Assembly: GCA_958369755.1 (NCBI GenBank)
Contig: CATXJC010000004.1
Location: forward strand, 1-62,835
Source: an uncultured Prevotella sp.
GTDB lineage: Bacteria; Bacteroidota; Bacteroidia; Bacteroidales; Bacteroidaceae
Direction of reading: 5' to 3'
Length of the DNA stretch: 62,835 nucleotides
Every line of letters starts with the position of its first letter. Positions within the stretch are counted from its first letter, which is position 1. The notes below the pieces were generated by a model. It saw only the letters and a program-made list of their open reading frames with translations. It was not told the origin of the DNA and ran no database searches. This document shows, in pieces, positions 34,642 through 41,960 of this stretch. A program made the translations under genes and the position numbers.

Positions 34642-35556
34642 ATGAGAGCAAAAAGAAGATTTAATATTGGGTTATGGGTACTGTTATGCGTCCCATGCCT
34701 ATTGGCTAGCTGCGATCATGATGTCCATGATGGCGAAGGGGATGGAGGCTTGTCGGTTTCGCTTGCCTGGGCTGATGAAGCCGATGAGGGCACGGAAGTG
34801 AAGGACGTGAAGACATGGATCGTGAATGCCACAGACGGCACGCAGGTGGCGCAAAGCCAGCATGGCAGTGCGCAGGAAATGGCAAAAGAGCGATATGACC
34901 TGCCGGAAGGTAACTACCGCATTCTCATCACCACCAACCTGGTGGATCCGTTCACCATCAGTGAGCAGACAAGAGCCGTTGACAACATAAACAGTCTGGT
35001 AATCGGACTGTCCAATCCAAGTGCCTCTCCCGACCATGCCTATTATGGTGTCACGGACATCGGTATAGACAAATCAAATGTCAACTACATAACCAAAAAT
35101 GAAATGCGCCATATACTTGCAGAATTGACCATCTTCATTGAAGGAGTTCCTGACAATTTTGCAATGATAGGTAAGGTTCTGAATGTGGCAACCGGACTCC
35201 TTCCCCTGCAAAAGAATGAGGATGGAACATTCGGGACGGCAAGCTATACCAAGGAAGAGTGTGATATACCTTTGAGAATCGCAGTGCCTGGCGAAACTTT
35301 AAAAACGGAAACATTACGCTTGATGCCGACAGCCAACGGTTTTCATACCACCAAGTTGTTTATCCAACTGATTTCTCCTGGGGGAGTAGTTAGCAACTAC
35401 GACATCGAAGCACCCGTCATGAAATCTGGCGGCAAGTACAAGATAAACTTGGAATTTGAGGAGATGAAACCTTACATGTATCTTACGAGCACGAAGATAG
35501 ATGATTGGACTGAGGAATGGATTTATCGTGGTGAAATCCTGAATCCTGAAGATTAA
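34642..35556 (+). CDS. FimB/Mfa2-family fimbrial anchor lipoprotein
   Basis: 304 residues with a type II signal peptide and lipobox LASC (Cys about 24). The family anchors fimbriae to the cell and regulates their length (Mfa2 and FimB of Porphyromonas gingivalis). Typical patterns: WIVNATDGTQVAQSQHG, YDLPEGNYRILITTNLV, LAELTIFIEGVPDN and the C-terminal KYKINLEFEEM. It lies between the OmpA-like gene and the fimbrillin genes, the expected place for an anchor. Confidence 0.88.
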   Translation: MRAKRRFNIGLWVLLCVPCLLASCDHDVHDGEGDGGLSVSLAWADEADEGTEVKDVKTWIVNATDGTQVAQSQHGSAQEMAKERYDLPEGNYRILITTNLVDPFTISEQTRAVDNINSLVIGLSNPSASPDHAYYGVTDIGIDKSNVNYITKNEMRHILAELTIFIEGVPDNFAMIGKVLNVATGLLPLQKNEDGTFGTASYTKEECDIPLRIAVPGETLKTETLRLMPTANGFHTTKLFIQLISPGGVVSNYDIEAPVMKSGGKYKINLEFEEMKPYMYLTSTKIDDWTEEWIYRGEILNPED

Positions 35557-35617
35557 GCGACCCTCTCATTTACGCAAGAATCAAAACAAGAATATAAACA
35601 TAAAATAGTAAAAGACA

Positions 35618-36532
35618 ATGAAAAAGAAGACTTATCTCTTTGCCCTGATGGCAATGGCTTTGACATTGGGCAGTTGTTCTGACAACGAGAACGGTATCGG
35701 AGGCGAGACCTCCAAGTATATCACCGTTTCAACCAGTATCGGCAATATGACACGTGTTGCCACAGATGAGAAGGGTGGACAAACCTTTGAAGAGGGTGAT
35801 GAAATCAGTGTATATGCCTGGACTGGCGATGCAACTGTTGCTCCAGAGACACGCGAGCGTGTGGTGAATAACGCCATCAATAAGCTGACAAACGGCTCAT
35901 GGATATCCAATCCACAGATGCTTTGGAAGAACAACCGCGACAAGCATTATTTCATCGGTGTATACCCTATTTCAGCAATATCCGACCTTTCTGCCGGAGA
36001 ATATACATTCGATGAGACAAAGCAAGTGGAAAGCGACCTCTTGGTGGCAGTCAACAAAGATGGCTTATCCTATAATGTCGATGAACAGCAACCTGTTCCT
36101 CTTACCTTTACCCATGTAATGGCAAAACTTGTGGTGAACCTTACCTATAAGAACCAGTGGGGAACAGAGGGACCTACTGTAGATAAGGTAGCTGTAGGCA
36201 ATGCCGCAAAAAAAGCAACCGTCAATTATCTGACCAAGGTTGTCACCCCATCTACTGTAGCAGAAGATAAAGCCGACTTCGACATGCCGGCTATAACCGC
36301 CAACAAGAAATATGCTTCCATCATCATCCCGCAGGATGGTGTTCAGAAGATTACTATCACCATTGGCGGCAAGGACTTCATCTACGACAACGGCACTCCT
36401 TTTAAGTTTGAGAGTGGCAAGATTACTACAGTCAACCTAGAGGTTGGACGTGACGTCATAAAACTTGGCGATGTAAACATCTCTGGCTGGGGTTCTACAG
36501 GCGACCCTATCAAGGGCGAGGCTCACGAGTAA
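35618..36532 (+). CDS. Fimbrillin-family lipoprotein 1
   Basis: 304 residues, lipobox LGSC at about residue 20. The conserved fimbrillin pattern after the signal (ITVSTSIGNMTRVATDEKGG, FEEGDEISVYAWTG) includes the TR site at which gingipain-like proteases mature the subunit, plus FTHVMAKLVVNLTYKN and the GKITTVNLEVG end. Fimbrillins polymerise into FimA/Mfa-type fimbriae by donor-strand exchange. Three such genes in a row suggest stalk and tip or accessory subunits, but which is which cannot be told. Confidence 0.88.
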   Translation: MKKKTYLFALMAMALTLGSCSDNENGIGGETSKYITVSTSIGNMTRVATDEKGGQTFEEGDEISVYAWTGDATVAPETRERVVNNAINKLTNGSWISNPQMLWKNNRDKHYFIGVYPISAISDLSAGEYTFDETKQVESDLLVAVNKDGLSYNVDEQQPVPLTFTHVMAKLVVNLTYKNQWGTEGPTVDKVAVGNAAKKATVNYLTKVVTPSTVAEDKADFDMPAITANKKYASIIIPQDGVQKITITIGGKDFIYDNGTPFKFESGKITTVNLEVGRDVIKLGDVNISGWGSTGDPIKGEAHE

Positions 36533-36565
36533 CTTTCTTAAAATTAAAACATAAAATTCGACAAT

Positions 36566-37564
36566 ATGAAAGCAATTAAAATATTAACAATGGCAGCTTT
36601 GGCAACGGCAGTTTTTGCCAGCTGCTCCAACGATGAGGATTTGGCACAGAGCAATTATCCAATGGATAATGTGGTTAGAATCATGACAAGTGTAGATGGC
36701 ATGAATACCCGTGCCTCTTACGGAAACAGTACGGACAAGCTTAAATCGTTCGGCTTCTGCATCAAAAATGCTAATAGTACAACCTATACCTATGATAATG
36801 TCAAGGTAACAAAGGATGGAAGCAATTGGATTCCGGCTACCCAGATGTTTTGGCAGAATTCAACTACCCCTGTTGATATCCTGGCTTATGCGCCATTTCA
36901 GGAGACTACCGAAGATGCAAGTGGCAAAGTTAAAGTCTTCGGAAAGACTGATTATGCCTTTTCTGTAAAAGAAGACCAAAGCAATGCTGAAGACTATTCA
37001 TCCGACCTTATTGTATATAAGCAAACAGGATTCACGCCTGGTTCGGAATTGAATACCAGCAAAGCGGTTGATGTCACATTCACCCATCTCCTTAGTCAGC
37101 TGAATCTCACTATCGAGTTAAGAGACCAGTTTAATCAGGATGAAGAAAAGCCTGTTACGTCAGCAACCGTAACTGATGTCAAGGTGGATGGCACCTTTAT
37201 CCGCAGTAAGGTGAATTTTGCAGCAGACCCTATAAGTGTTCAATTTGACGGCATGGCATCAAAAGCCATTACTCCTGAAACTGTAGCATTCAAGAAGGCG
37301 GATAAAACAACCGACCATGCCACCTTCAAATATTCTGCCATTGTGATTCCACAGTGGATTAGGGCAGGAGTATTCTGTATCTCGTTTAAGGTGAATGGCA
37401 ATGATTACATCTGGACATCCACCAGCGATGTGAATTTTGTATCTGGTAAGAAACATGACCTGCTTCTGTTAGTTGGTAAGGATGTAGTGCAAGGGGGTGC
37501 CATAAGTGCGAAACCTTGGGAAGAAGGAACTACTGGAACAACTGGTAGTTTAGAGACTGATTAA
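36566..37564 (+). CDS. Fimbrillin-family lipoprotein 2
   Basis: 332 residues, lipobox FASC (about residue 19), followed by VVRIMTSVDGMNTRASYGNS with the maturation-type Arg, MFWQNSTTPVDILAYAPFQ, VTFTHLLSQLNLTIEL and KKHDLLLLVGKDVV, all fimbrillin signatures. It starts 33 bp after fimbrillin 1. Divergence from its neighbours is large, so it is not a recent duplication. Confidence 0.88.
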   Translation: MKAIKILTMAALATAVFASCSNDEDLAQSNYPMDNVVRIMTSVDGMNTRASYGNSTDKLKSFGFCIKNANSTTYTYDNVKVTKDGSNWIPATQMFWQNSTTPVDILAYAPFQETTEDASGKVKVFGKTDYAFSVKEDQSNAEDYSSDLIVYKQTGFTPGSELNTSKAVDVTFTHLLSQLNLTIELRDQFNQDEEKPVTSATVTDVKVDGTFIRSKVNFAADPISVQFDGMASKAITPETVAFKKADKTTDHATFKYSAIVIPQWIRAGVFCISFKVNGNDYIWTSTSDVNFVSGKKHDLLLLVGKDVVQGGAISAKPWEEGTTGTTGSLETD

Positions 37565-37595
37565 AGATTTGTTTGACATTTAAAATAGACAAGAT

Positions 37596-39083
37596 ATGAA
37601 GATTACAAGATATATGGGAGCATTTGCAGTTATAGCAATGCTTGCCGCTTGCTCTACAGATGAAGAGCAGGGCACTAACACTGCCGCCAATGAGGTGAAG
37701 ATTGCTGCCACCGTTGGTGGAAACAGCATTTTTACCCGTAGCAATCCTGTGGGTACAGAAGCGGAACAACAGAATTTTAATGAGAACGATGTAATCAGCG
37801 TAACTACTGAGGGTAAAACCGTGATTTATAAGAAGACGGGCGAGGTATGGGCACCTGCGAATGCTGGTGACTATCTGGTCTGGACGGGTAATGCCCAGGC
37901 TTTCGAGGCTTGTTATCCTGAGAAGGCGGATGAAAGTACCACCAATTCTTTCTCTGTAGGTTATGTCTCAGCAGACCAATCTACAGTTGACAAAATAGAG
38001 AAGTCAGATTATATGATAAGCAGAGAAACTATAGAAAAGGCATATATACCTTCCGACAGACAGTTGACATTGAACTTTGAACGTCAGACGGCTCGCGTCA
38101 TTGTCAAAGTAAGCGGGTTTGGAGATGAGTTCAAAGATCTTAACCCTACGCTTTCTGCCGTAGAAGTTTATTCTAAGCTGAAAGTTCCTGCAGGAGATGG
38201 TGACAGCTACGCAGCCATCAAAACTTATAAAAAAGAAGAAAGTGGCAACAATGTGTTCTATGCTTTGGTATCTCCTGGAGATGCCAATTCTACAGAGAAA
38301 TTCCTCAAACTCACAGTGACATACAATGATGGTGAGGTGGTCAACCCTACTCAGACTAAAGAACTGTATGTAACGGGAATTCCTGCTCTAGAAAAAGCCA
38401 AGAGCTATACCTATGATGTAAAAATAGGTAAGGACAAAGTTACAATAGGAAGTGTAAGAGTTACGGATTGGGGTAAAGGAGATGCAATTACCGGTGGCGA
38501 TGCTGTAACAACTACAGAAAATGCCGTACTAATTATAAAAAATGCTTTGGCTGTGGGCAATACGAACATTGTAATCAATAATTTGGCTGCAAATGCAGAT
38601 ATTAGTGTGTTTAATGCTATAAGAGAAGCTCTAAGCAGTGCAAGTGAAGGCAGTATAGATTTAACTGTTTACGGAGTTGAGGCTTTGCCTAGTGCATTTA
38701 CGTATTGTCAAGCGCTGAAATCAATTAGCTTGCAAAATGTAAAGAGTATAGACTGGTATGCTTTTCGGGAGTGTAATGGTCTTGAAACAATCTATGCTCC
38801 GATAGTTTCATCTATAAGTGACTATGCCTTTTTAAATTGTCGAATGTTAAAATCGGTGACATTAGGTAATATTTCCACTGCAGGTTTCCGTATCTTTGAA
38901 GGTGTACCTACTGAAAATGTAGATTTAATTTTGTCAAAAGATCAAAAGGTTATGACAGGAAGTGATTATGAAGGGTGGAAATCTGATGAATCTGAGAAGT
39001 ATGCAAATTCTCCGGATCATGTACAACGACAATTTCTTGGAAAAACATTCAAATCCATAAAATGTGGACGTAAAACATATTAA
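37596..39083 (+). CDS. Fimbrillin with C-terminal BspA-type leucine-rich repeats
   Basis: 495 residues. Residues 1-305 are a fimbrillin: lipobox LAAC, VKIAATVGGNSIFTRS, DYLVWTGNAQAFEACYP, LNFERQTARVIVKVSGF, VTIGSVRVTDWGKGDAITGG. Residues about 350-460 carry three or four LRR_5/BspA-type repeats (ALPSAFTYCQALKSISLQNV, WYAFRECNGLETIYAP, DYAFLNCRMLKSVTLGN). BspA-type repeats bind host matrix proteins in oral bacteria, so this may be the adhesive tip subunit (inference). The 3' part is richer in A/T than the rest of the gene. Last gene of the operon. Confidence 0.87.
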   Translation: MKITRYMGAFAVIAMLAACSTDEEQGTNTAANEVKIAATVGGNSIFTRSNPVGTEAEQQNFNENDVISVTTEGKTVIYKKTGEVWAPANAGDYLVWTGNAQAFEACYPEKADESTTNSFSVGYVSADQSTVDKIEKSDYMISRETIEKAYIPSDRQLTLNFERQTARVIVKVSGFGDEFKDLNPTLSAVEVYSKLKVPAGDGDSYAAIKTYKKEESGNNVFYALVSPGDANSTEKFLKLTVTYNDGEVVNPTQTKELYVTGIPALEKAKSYTYDVKIGKDKVTIGSVRVTDWGKGDAITGGDAVTTTENAVLIIKNALAVGNTNIVINNLAANADISVFNAIREALSSASEGSIDLTVYGVEALPSAFTYCQALKSISLQNVKSIDWYAFRECNGLETIYAPIVSSISDYAFLNCRMLKSVTLGNISTAGFRIFEGVPTENVDLILSKDQKVMTGSDYEGWKSDESEKYANSPDHVQRQFLGKTFKSIKCGRKTY

Positions 39084-39351
39084 TAACAATTTAGAAATTA
39101 ATAACATTAGATAAACTCCTAAGCTGGGCAGGAGTATAAGGTGCCCAGCAATTATAGTCACCCGCACCTCACGGGAAACGACAAGGGTCTATATGCCACG
39201 ATGACAAGTGGCGTATAGACCCTTCATCGTGTCTTGATACCTGTTGAGTGGATGATATGGCAGTGTGGTGGTTTCGTGCTACCTGTTTTCATGGTTTGAA
39301 GTACCTGTTGTTTTAAAATATCTTAAAATCTCGCTTTATGCTCAATGTTTA
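39084..39351. other. Intergenic region after the fimbrial operon
   Basis: Holds two hairpins: 8-bp arms GCTGGGCA (39123-39130 and 39142-39149) and a 17-bp hairpin (39183-39224). Beyond these I see only A/T-rich sequence before the ATPase promoter. No ORF. Confidence 0.7.
39183..39224 (+). terminator. Hairpin downstream of the fimbrial operon
   Basis: 17-bp arms AAGGGTCTATATGCCAC and complement with one G-T pair, 8-nt loop. The T tract is poor (CATCG follows), so termination strength is uncertain. Confidence 0.55.
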
Positions 39352-39383
39352 TTTGGTCGTATGTGTAAAAAAGTGTAGTTTTG
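39352..39383 (+). promoter_or_regulatory. Consensus promoter of the ATPase gene, overlapped by repeat 1
   Basis: TTTG at 39352-39355, 20-bp spacer, TAGTTTTG at 39376-39383. Repeat 1 (39361-39377) occupies the spacer and touches the -7 box. Confidence 0.8.
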
Positions 39384-39476
39384 CATTGATATTACGTGTC
39401 AGAAAGTGTAAGCTTTCGATATTATCATGTGTCGAAAAGTGTAATGATCTGATGGTTTTATGTGTCTAAAAGTGTA
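39361..39476 (+). repeat. Four 17-bp repeats in exact 33-bp register
   Basis: Consensus ATGTGTCnAAAAGTGTA at 39361-39377, 39394-39410, 39427-39443 and 39460-39476. All three spacers are 16 bp and unrelated in sequence. The last repeat ends five bases before the ATPase ATG. Stops in frame exclude a coding repeat. The first repeat lies in the promoter, the other three in the transcribed leader. Confidence 0.95.
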
Positions 39477-39481
39477 AAGAT

Positions 39482-40774
39482 ATGAAGAGAAAGATATATA
39501 CTAAGCTTGTAGAATGGAAAAATCAAGAGTGTCATAAGCCGTTGATATTAAACGGGGTAAGACAATGTGGCAAGACTTATGTTCTTAAAGAATTCGGTCG
39601 TGCAGAGTTTGATAATCTTGCTTATGTAAGTTGCGATAGGAATGATAACCTGCAAGCCATATATGAAGGCGACTTCGATACGGCGAGAATCATTCGAGGA
39701 TTAAGTGCTTTGACTGGTGTGGATATAATTCCTGGTAAAACCCTTATATTCTTGGATGAGGTGCAAGCATTCCCACAGGCGTTGGAAGCTTTGAAGTATT
39801 TCTGCGAAGATGCTCCAGAGTATCATATTGTGGTGGCAGGTTCGCTGTTGGGGGTTGCCCTGCATGCAGGTGTGTCATTTCCCGTAGGCAAGGTTCAGAC
39901 AATGCGTCTGTTCCCTATGGATTTTGAAGAATTTCTTATGGCTATGGGAGAGGACCAGCTGCTCAAGCTGATGCACAGCAAGGATTATGCGTTGATGAAT
40001 GCGTTCCACGAAAAACTGAAAGATTATTTGCGTCAATACTATTACGTGGGCGGAATGCCTGAAGTTGTGAAGATGTATATGGAAAACAAATTGCTCGGGC
40101 AAGTGCGCACTATTCAGAATGAAATTCTCTCCAATTATGCAAGCGACTTCTCCAAGCATGCTCCTGCACAGGAGGTGCCTCGCATAGATATGGTATGGCA
40201 GTCCATACTCGGTCAGCTTTCGAAAGAGAATAAGAAGTTTGTCTATGGGGTATTGAAGAAGGGTGGCAGAGCCAAGGAATTTGAGTTAGCCATACAGTGG
40301 TTAGTGGATGCCGGTTTGGTTTATAAAATAACTAAGGTGACAAAGCCTGAGTTGCCGTTGAAGTTTTATGAAGACTTGTCGGCATTCAAGTTGTATCTGT
40401 GCGATTGTGGACTGATGGGGGCTATGGCTGATACCGCTGCAAAGGATGTGTTACTTGGCGATAACGTATTCACGGAGTACAAAGGAGCGTTCACAGAACA
40501 GTATGTCCTTCAGCAGTTGCTTGCATCGGGTATTACCCACATCTATTATTACAGTTCTGATACTTGTCGTATGGAAATGGATTTCCTCGTTCAGCGTGAA
40601 GGGGCATTATTGCCTATAGAAGTAAAAGGCGGTACAAGCATCAAAGCCACCTCATTGCATAACTATCTTAAGGAGCACCCTGACATATCTGCCATACGTT
40701 ATTCTATGTTGCCTTATCGTCAACAAGAGAATATCTCCAACATACCGCTTTATGGAGTCTTTCTGCGTACTTAA
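39482..40774 (+). CDS. ATP-binding protein of the AAA/DUF4143 family
   Basis: 430 residues. Walker A is GVRQCGKTYVL (about residues 25-35) and Walker B LIFLDEVQAFP (about 90). The C-terminal DUF4143 part ends with a nuclease-like signature: MDFLVQREGALLPIEVKGG resembles the PD-(D/E)xK core (Asp, then Glu-x-Lys). Family members are abundant and multi-copy in Bacteroidetes, with no settled function; links to mobile DNA and defence have been proposed. It sits alone between the fimbrial operon and a porin gene, with an unusual repeat-bearing leader. Confidence 0.9.
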   Translation: MKRKIYTKLVEWKNQECHKPLILNGVRQCGKTYVLKEFGRAEFDNLAYVSCDRNDNLQAIYEGDFDTARIIRGLSALTGVDIIPGKTLIFLDEVQAFPQALEALKYFCEDAPEYHIVVAGSLLGVALHAGVSFPVGKVQTMRLFPMDFEEFLMAMGEDQLLKLMHSKDYALMNAFHEKLKDYLRQYYYVGGMPEVVKMYMENKLLGQVRTIQNEILSNYASDFSKHAPAQEVPRIDMVWQSILGQLSKENKKFVYGVLKKGGRAKEFELAIQWLVDAGLVYKITKVTKPELPLKFYEDLSAFKLYLCDCGLMGAMADTAAKDVLLGDNVFTEYKGAFTEQYVLQQLLASGITHIYYYSSDTCRMEMDFLVQREGALLPIEVKGGTSIKATSLHNYLKEHPDISAIRYSMLPYRQQENISNIPLYGVFLRT

Positions 40775-40834
40775 TGTTGTGTGAAACCATTGCTGTTGCA
40801 AGAAACATATACCACAACCTTGCCGTCCCCTGAC

Positions 40835-40889
40835 GTTTCATACGAGTAAAACTTTCCGCAAAGATACTCTTTTTGTTTCGTATAAGTAA
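40835..40889 (-). promoter_or_regulatory. Orphan minus-strand -7 box between 15-bp direct repeats
   Basis: TATCTTTG reads on the minus strand at 40866-40859. Direct repeats lie 40 bp apart on either side: TTACTTATACGAAAC (40889-40875) and TTACTCGTATGAAAC (40849-40835), 12 of 15 identical. A TTTG at 40893-40890 is 23 bp from the -7 box, longer than consensus. An ATG lies in the second repeat but the reading frame has no recognisable product and runs antisense to the ATPase end. Confidence 0.5.
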
Positions 40890-40960
40890 CAAAAGCAACA
40901 GTTTTTTTGTTTTTATTACTTATAATTAACAGGTTTGGTGCACACTGCATCTCACATAAA

Positions 40961-40994
40961 AAAGCCCTATATCCGAGCTGGGATATAGAGCTTT
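40961..40994 (+). terminator. Hairpin before the porin-like gene
   Basis: 14-nt arms AAAGCCCTATATCC and GGATATAGAGCTTT (one mismatch), GAGCTG loop. Its stem is nearly the same as that of the hairpin at 41910 on the other side of the gene. Confidence 0.65.
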
Positions 40995-41108
40995 ACGAGA
41001 TTCATTTATTAAAACGTATTATCTATAGAAGTCTAACCTTATTCAGTATGGATGCAATATTCTTCGTGTTTTTGAGTTTATCTATATATAGAATTGAATT
41101 TATCTCTC

Positions 41109-41124
41109 TATATATAATAAGGTG
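41109..41124 (+). repeat. TATATATAATAAGGTG copy upstream of the porin-like gene
   Basis: Exact 16-mer, eleven bases before the ATG at 41136. AAGGTG may serve as ribosome-binding site here. Confidence 0.65.
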
Positions 41125-41135
41125 TAATTCAAAAA

Positions 41136-41873
41136 ATGAATATGATGAAAAAGAATATTGCTATCGTGATGATGCTGTTGCTTTCTGCTATGGGGGCAAT
41201 GGCGCAAGGTGGGGAGAATCCTGTAGGTAAATTCTCGGTGATACCCCGAGTAGGTGTGGCTATTGCCAATCTGAGTGATAATTCCATCTATCTGCCAACG
41301 GAAAACAACCGGGAGGTGAAATCCAAGAGTAAGGCGGGATTCCTGGGTGGACTCGATGTGGAGTATCGTGCCACAGATTACCTGGGTGTTTCTCTGGGTG
41401 CTTATTATGCCCGTCAGGGTGCCCGCTGGGGTGATTATGAGATGGCTGTGAATGGGGATACGGGTAATAATGGTATCAAGAAATATACGGGTGTGAAGGA
41501 TCATCGCCTGAATCTTGACTATGTTCAGGTGCCTTTGATGCTGAAGGCATACGTGGCTCCTCAGTTTGCCATTATGGCTGGTGCACAGGTGGGGTTCTTG
41601 TGTGGAGATGGCAAAATGCTGTCGGAAGAAACTGATTTGGAGAAGGATAATAAGACGGGTTCTACTCTTTACAAGGAAAGCCGGGATGTGGAAAGCACAT
41701 ACGCTGCCAAGAAGGTGAATGTGTCTATTCCTGTGGGTTTATCGTATGAGTATATGAATGTGATTCTGGATGCTCGCTATCATATCGGTTTGACCAAGGT
41801 GAATAAGACTGTTGCCGGCGATTCCAAGAATAAGGTATTCACCTTTACGGTAGGCTATCGGTTTGCGCTTTAG
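41136..41873 (+). CDS. Outer-membrane beta-barrel (porin-family) protein
   Basis: 245 residues. Signal peptide ending AMAQG (about residue 24), then alternating strands with aromatic girdles (FSVIPRVGVAIANLS, LGVSLGAYYARQGARWGDY, LDYVQVPLMLKAYVAPQFAI, VFTFTVGYRFAL). This is the Bacteroidetes PorT-like/OMP_b-brl domain of eight to ten strands. The C-terminus FAL deviates slightly from a terminal Phe. Flanked by matching hairpins, so probably a single-gene transcript. Function unknown. Confidence 0.87.
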   Translation: MNMMKKNIAIVMMLLLSAMGAMAQGGENPVGKFSVIPRVGVAIANLSDNSIYLPTENNREVKSKSKAGFLGGLDVEYRATDYLGVSLGAYYARQGARWGDYEMAVNGDTGNNGIKKYTGVKDHRLNLDYVQVPLMLKAYVAPQFAIMAGAQVGFLCGDGKMLSEETDLEKDNKTGSTLYKESRDVESTYAAKKVNVSIPVGLSYEYMNVILDARYHIGLTKVNKTVAGDSKNKVFTFTVGYRFAL

Positions 41874-41909
41874 TTGATTATATCACTTTTTACTCCTTTA
41901 GCTGAAAAG

Positions 41910-41952
41910 AAAAAGCTCTATATCCTCAGTATTGAAGATATAGAGCTTTTTT
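41910..41952. terminator. Bidirectional terminator between porin-like gene and metG
   Basis: Arms AAAAGCTCTATATC (41911-41924) and GATATAGAGCTTTT (41937-41950), 12-nt loop, with A and T tracts on the two sides. metG on the minus strand ends 9 bp away. Confidence 0.85.
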
Positions 41953-41960
41953 CGAAACGA

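Larger units (their letters stand above)
40775..41135. other. Intergenic region with orphan antisense promoter and hairpin
   Basis: Contains a minus-strand -7 box flanked by direct repeats (40835-40889), a hairpin (40961-40994) and the 16-mer at 41109. A 9-bp inverted repeat TATAAGTAA (40881-40889) and its complement (40916-40924) surrounds a T-rich stretch. ORFs overlapping it are judged spurious. Confidence 0.65.

Noticed and set aside
39361..39476. Repeat-spacer pattern that recalls a small CRISPR array
   Set aside because: Repeats are only 17 bp, spacers 16 bp, one repeat lies inside a promoter and no cas gene is present. A regulatory array explains the position better.
40704..40898. 64-codon minus-strand ORF at the ATPase end
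   Set aside because: It overlaps the ATPase antisense and the part outside is promoter-like repeat. No protein family is recognised.
40907..41230. 107-codon plus-strand ORF before the porin-like gene
   Set aside because: It runs through a terminator hairpin and the 16-mer and overlaps the signal-peptide region of the porin-like gene in another frame. Its composition is unlike a protein.
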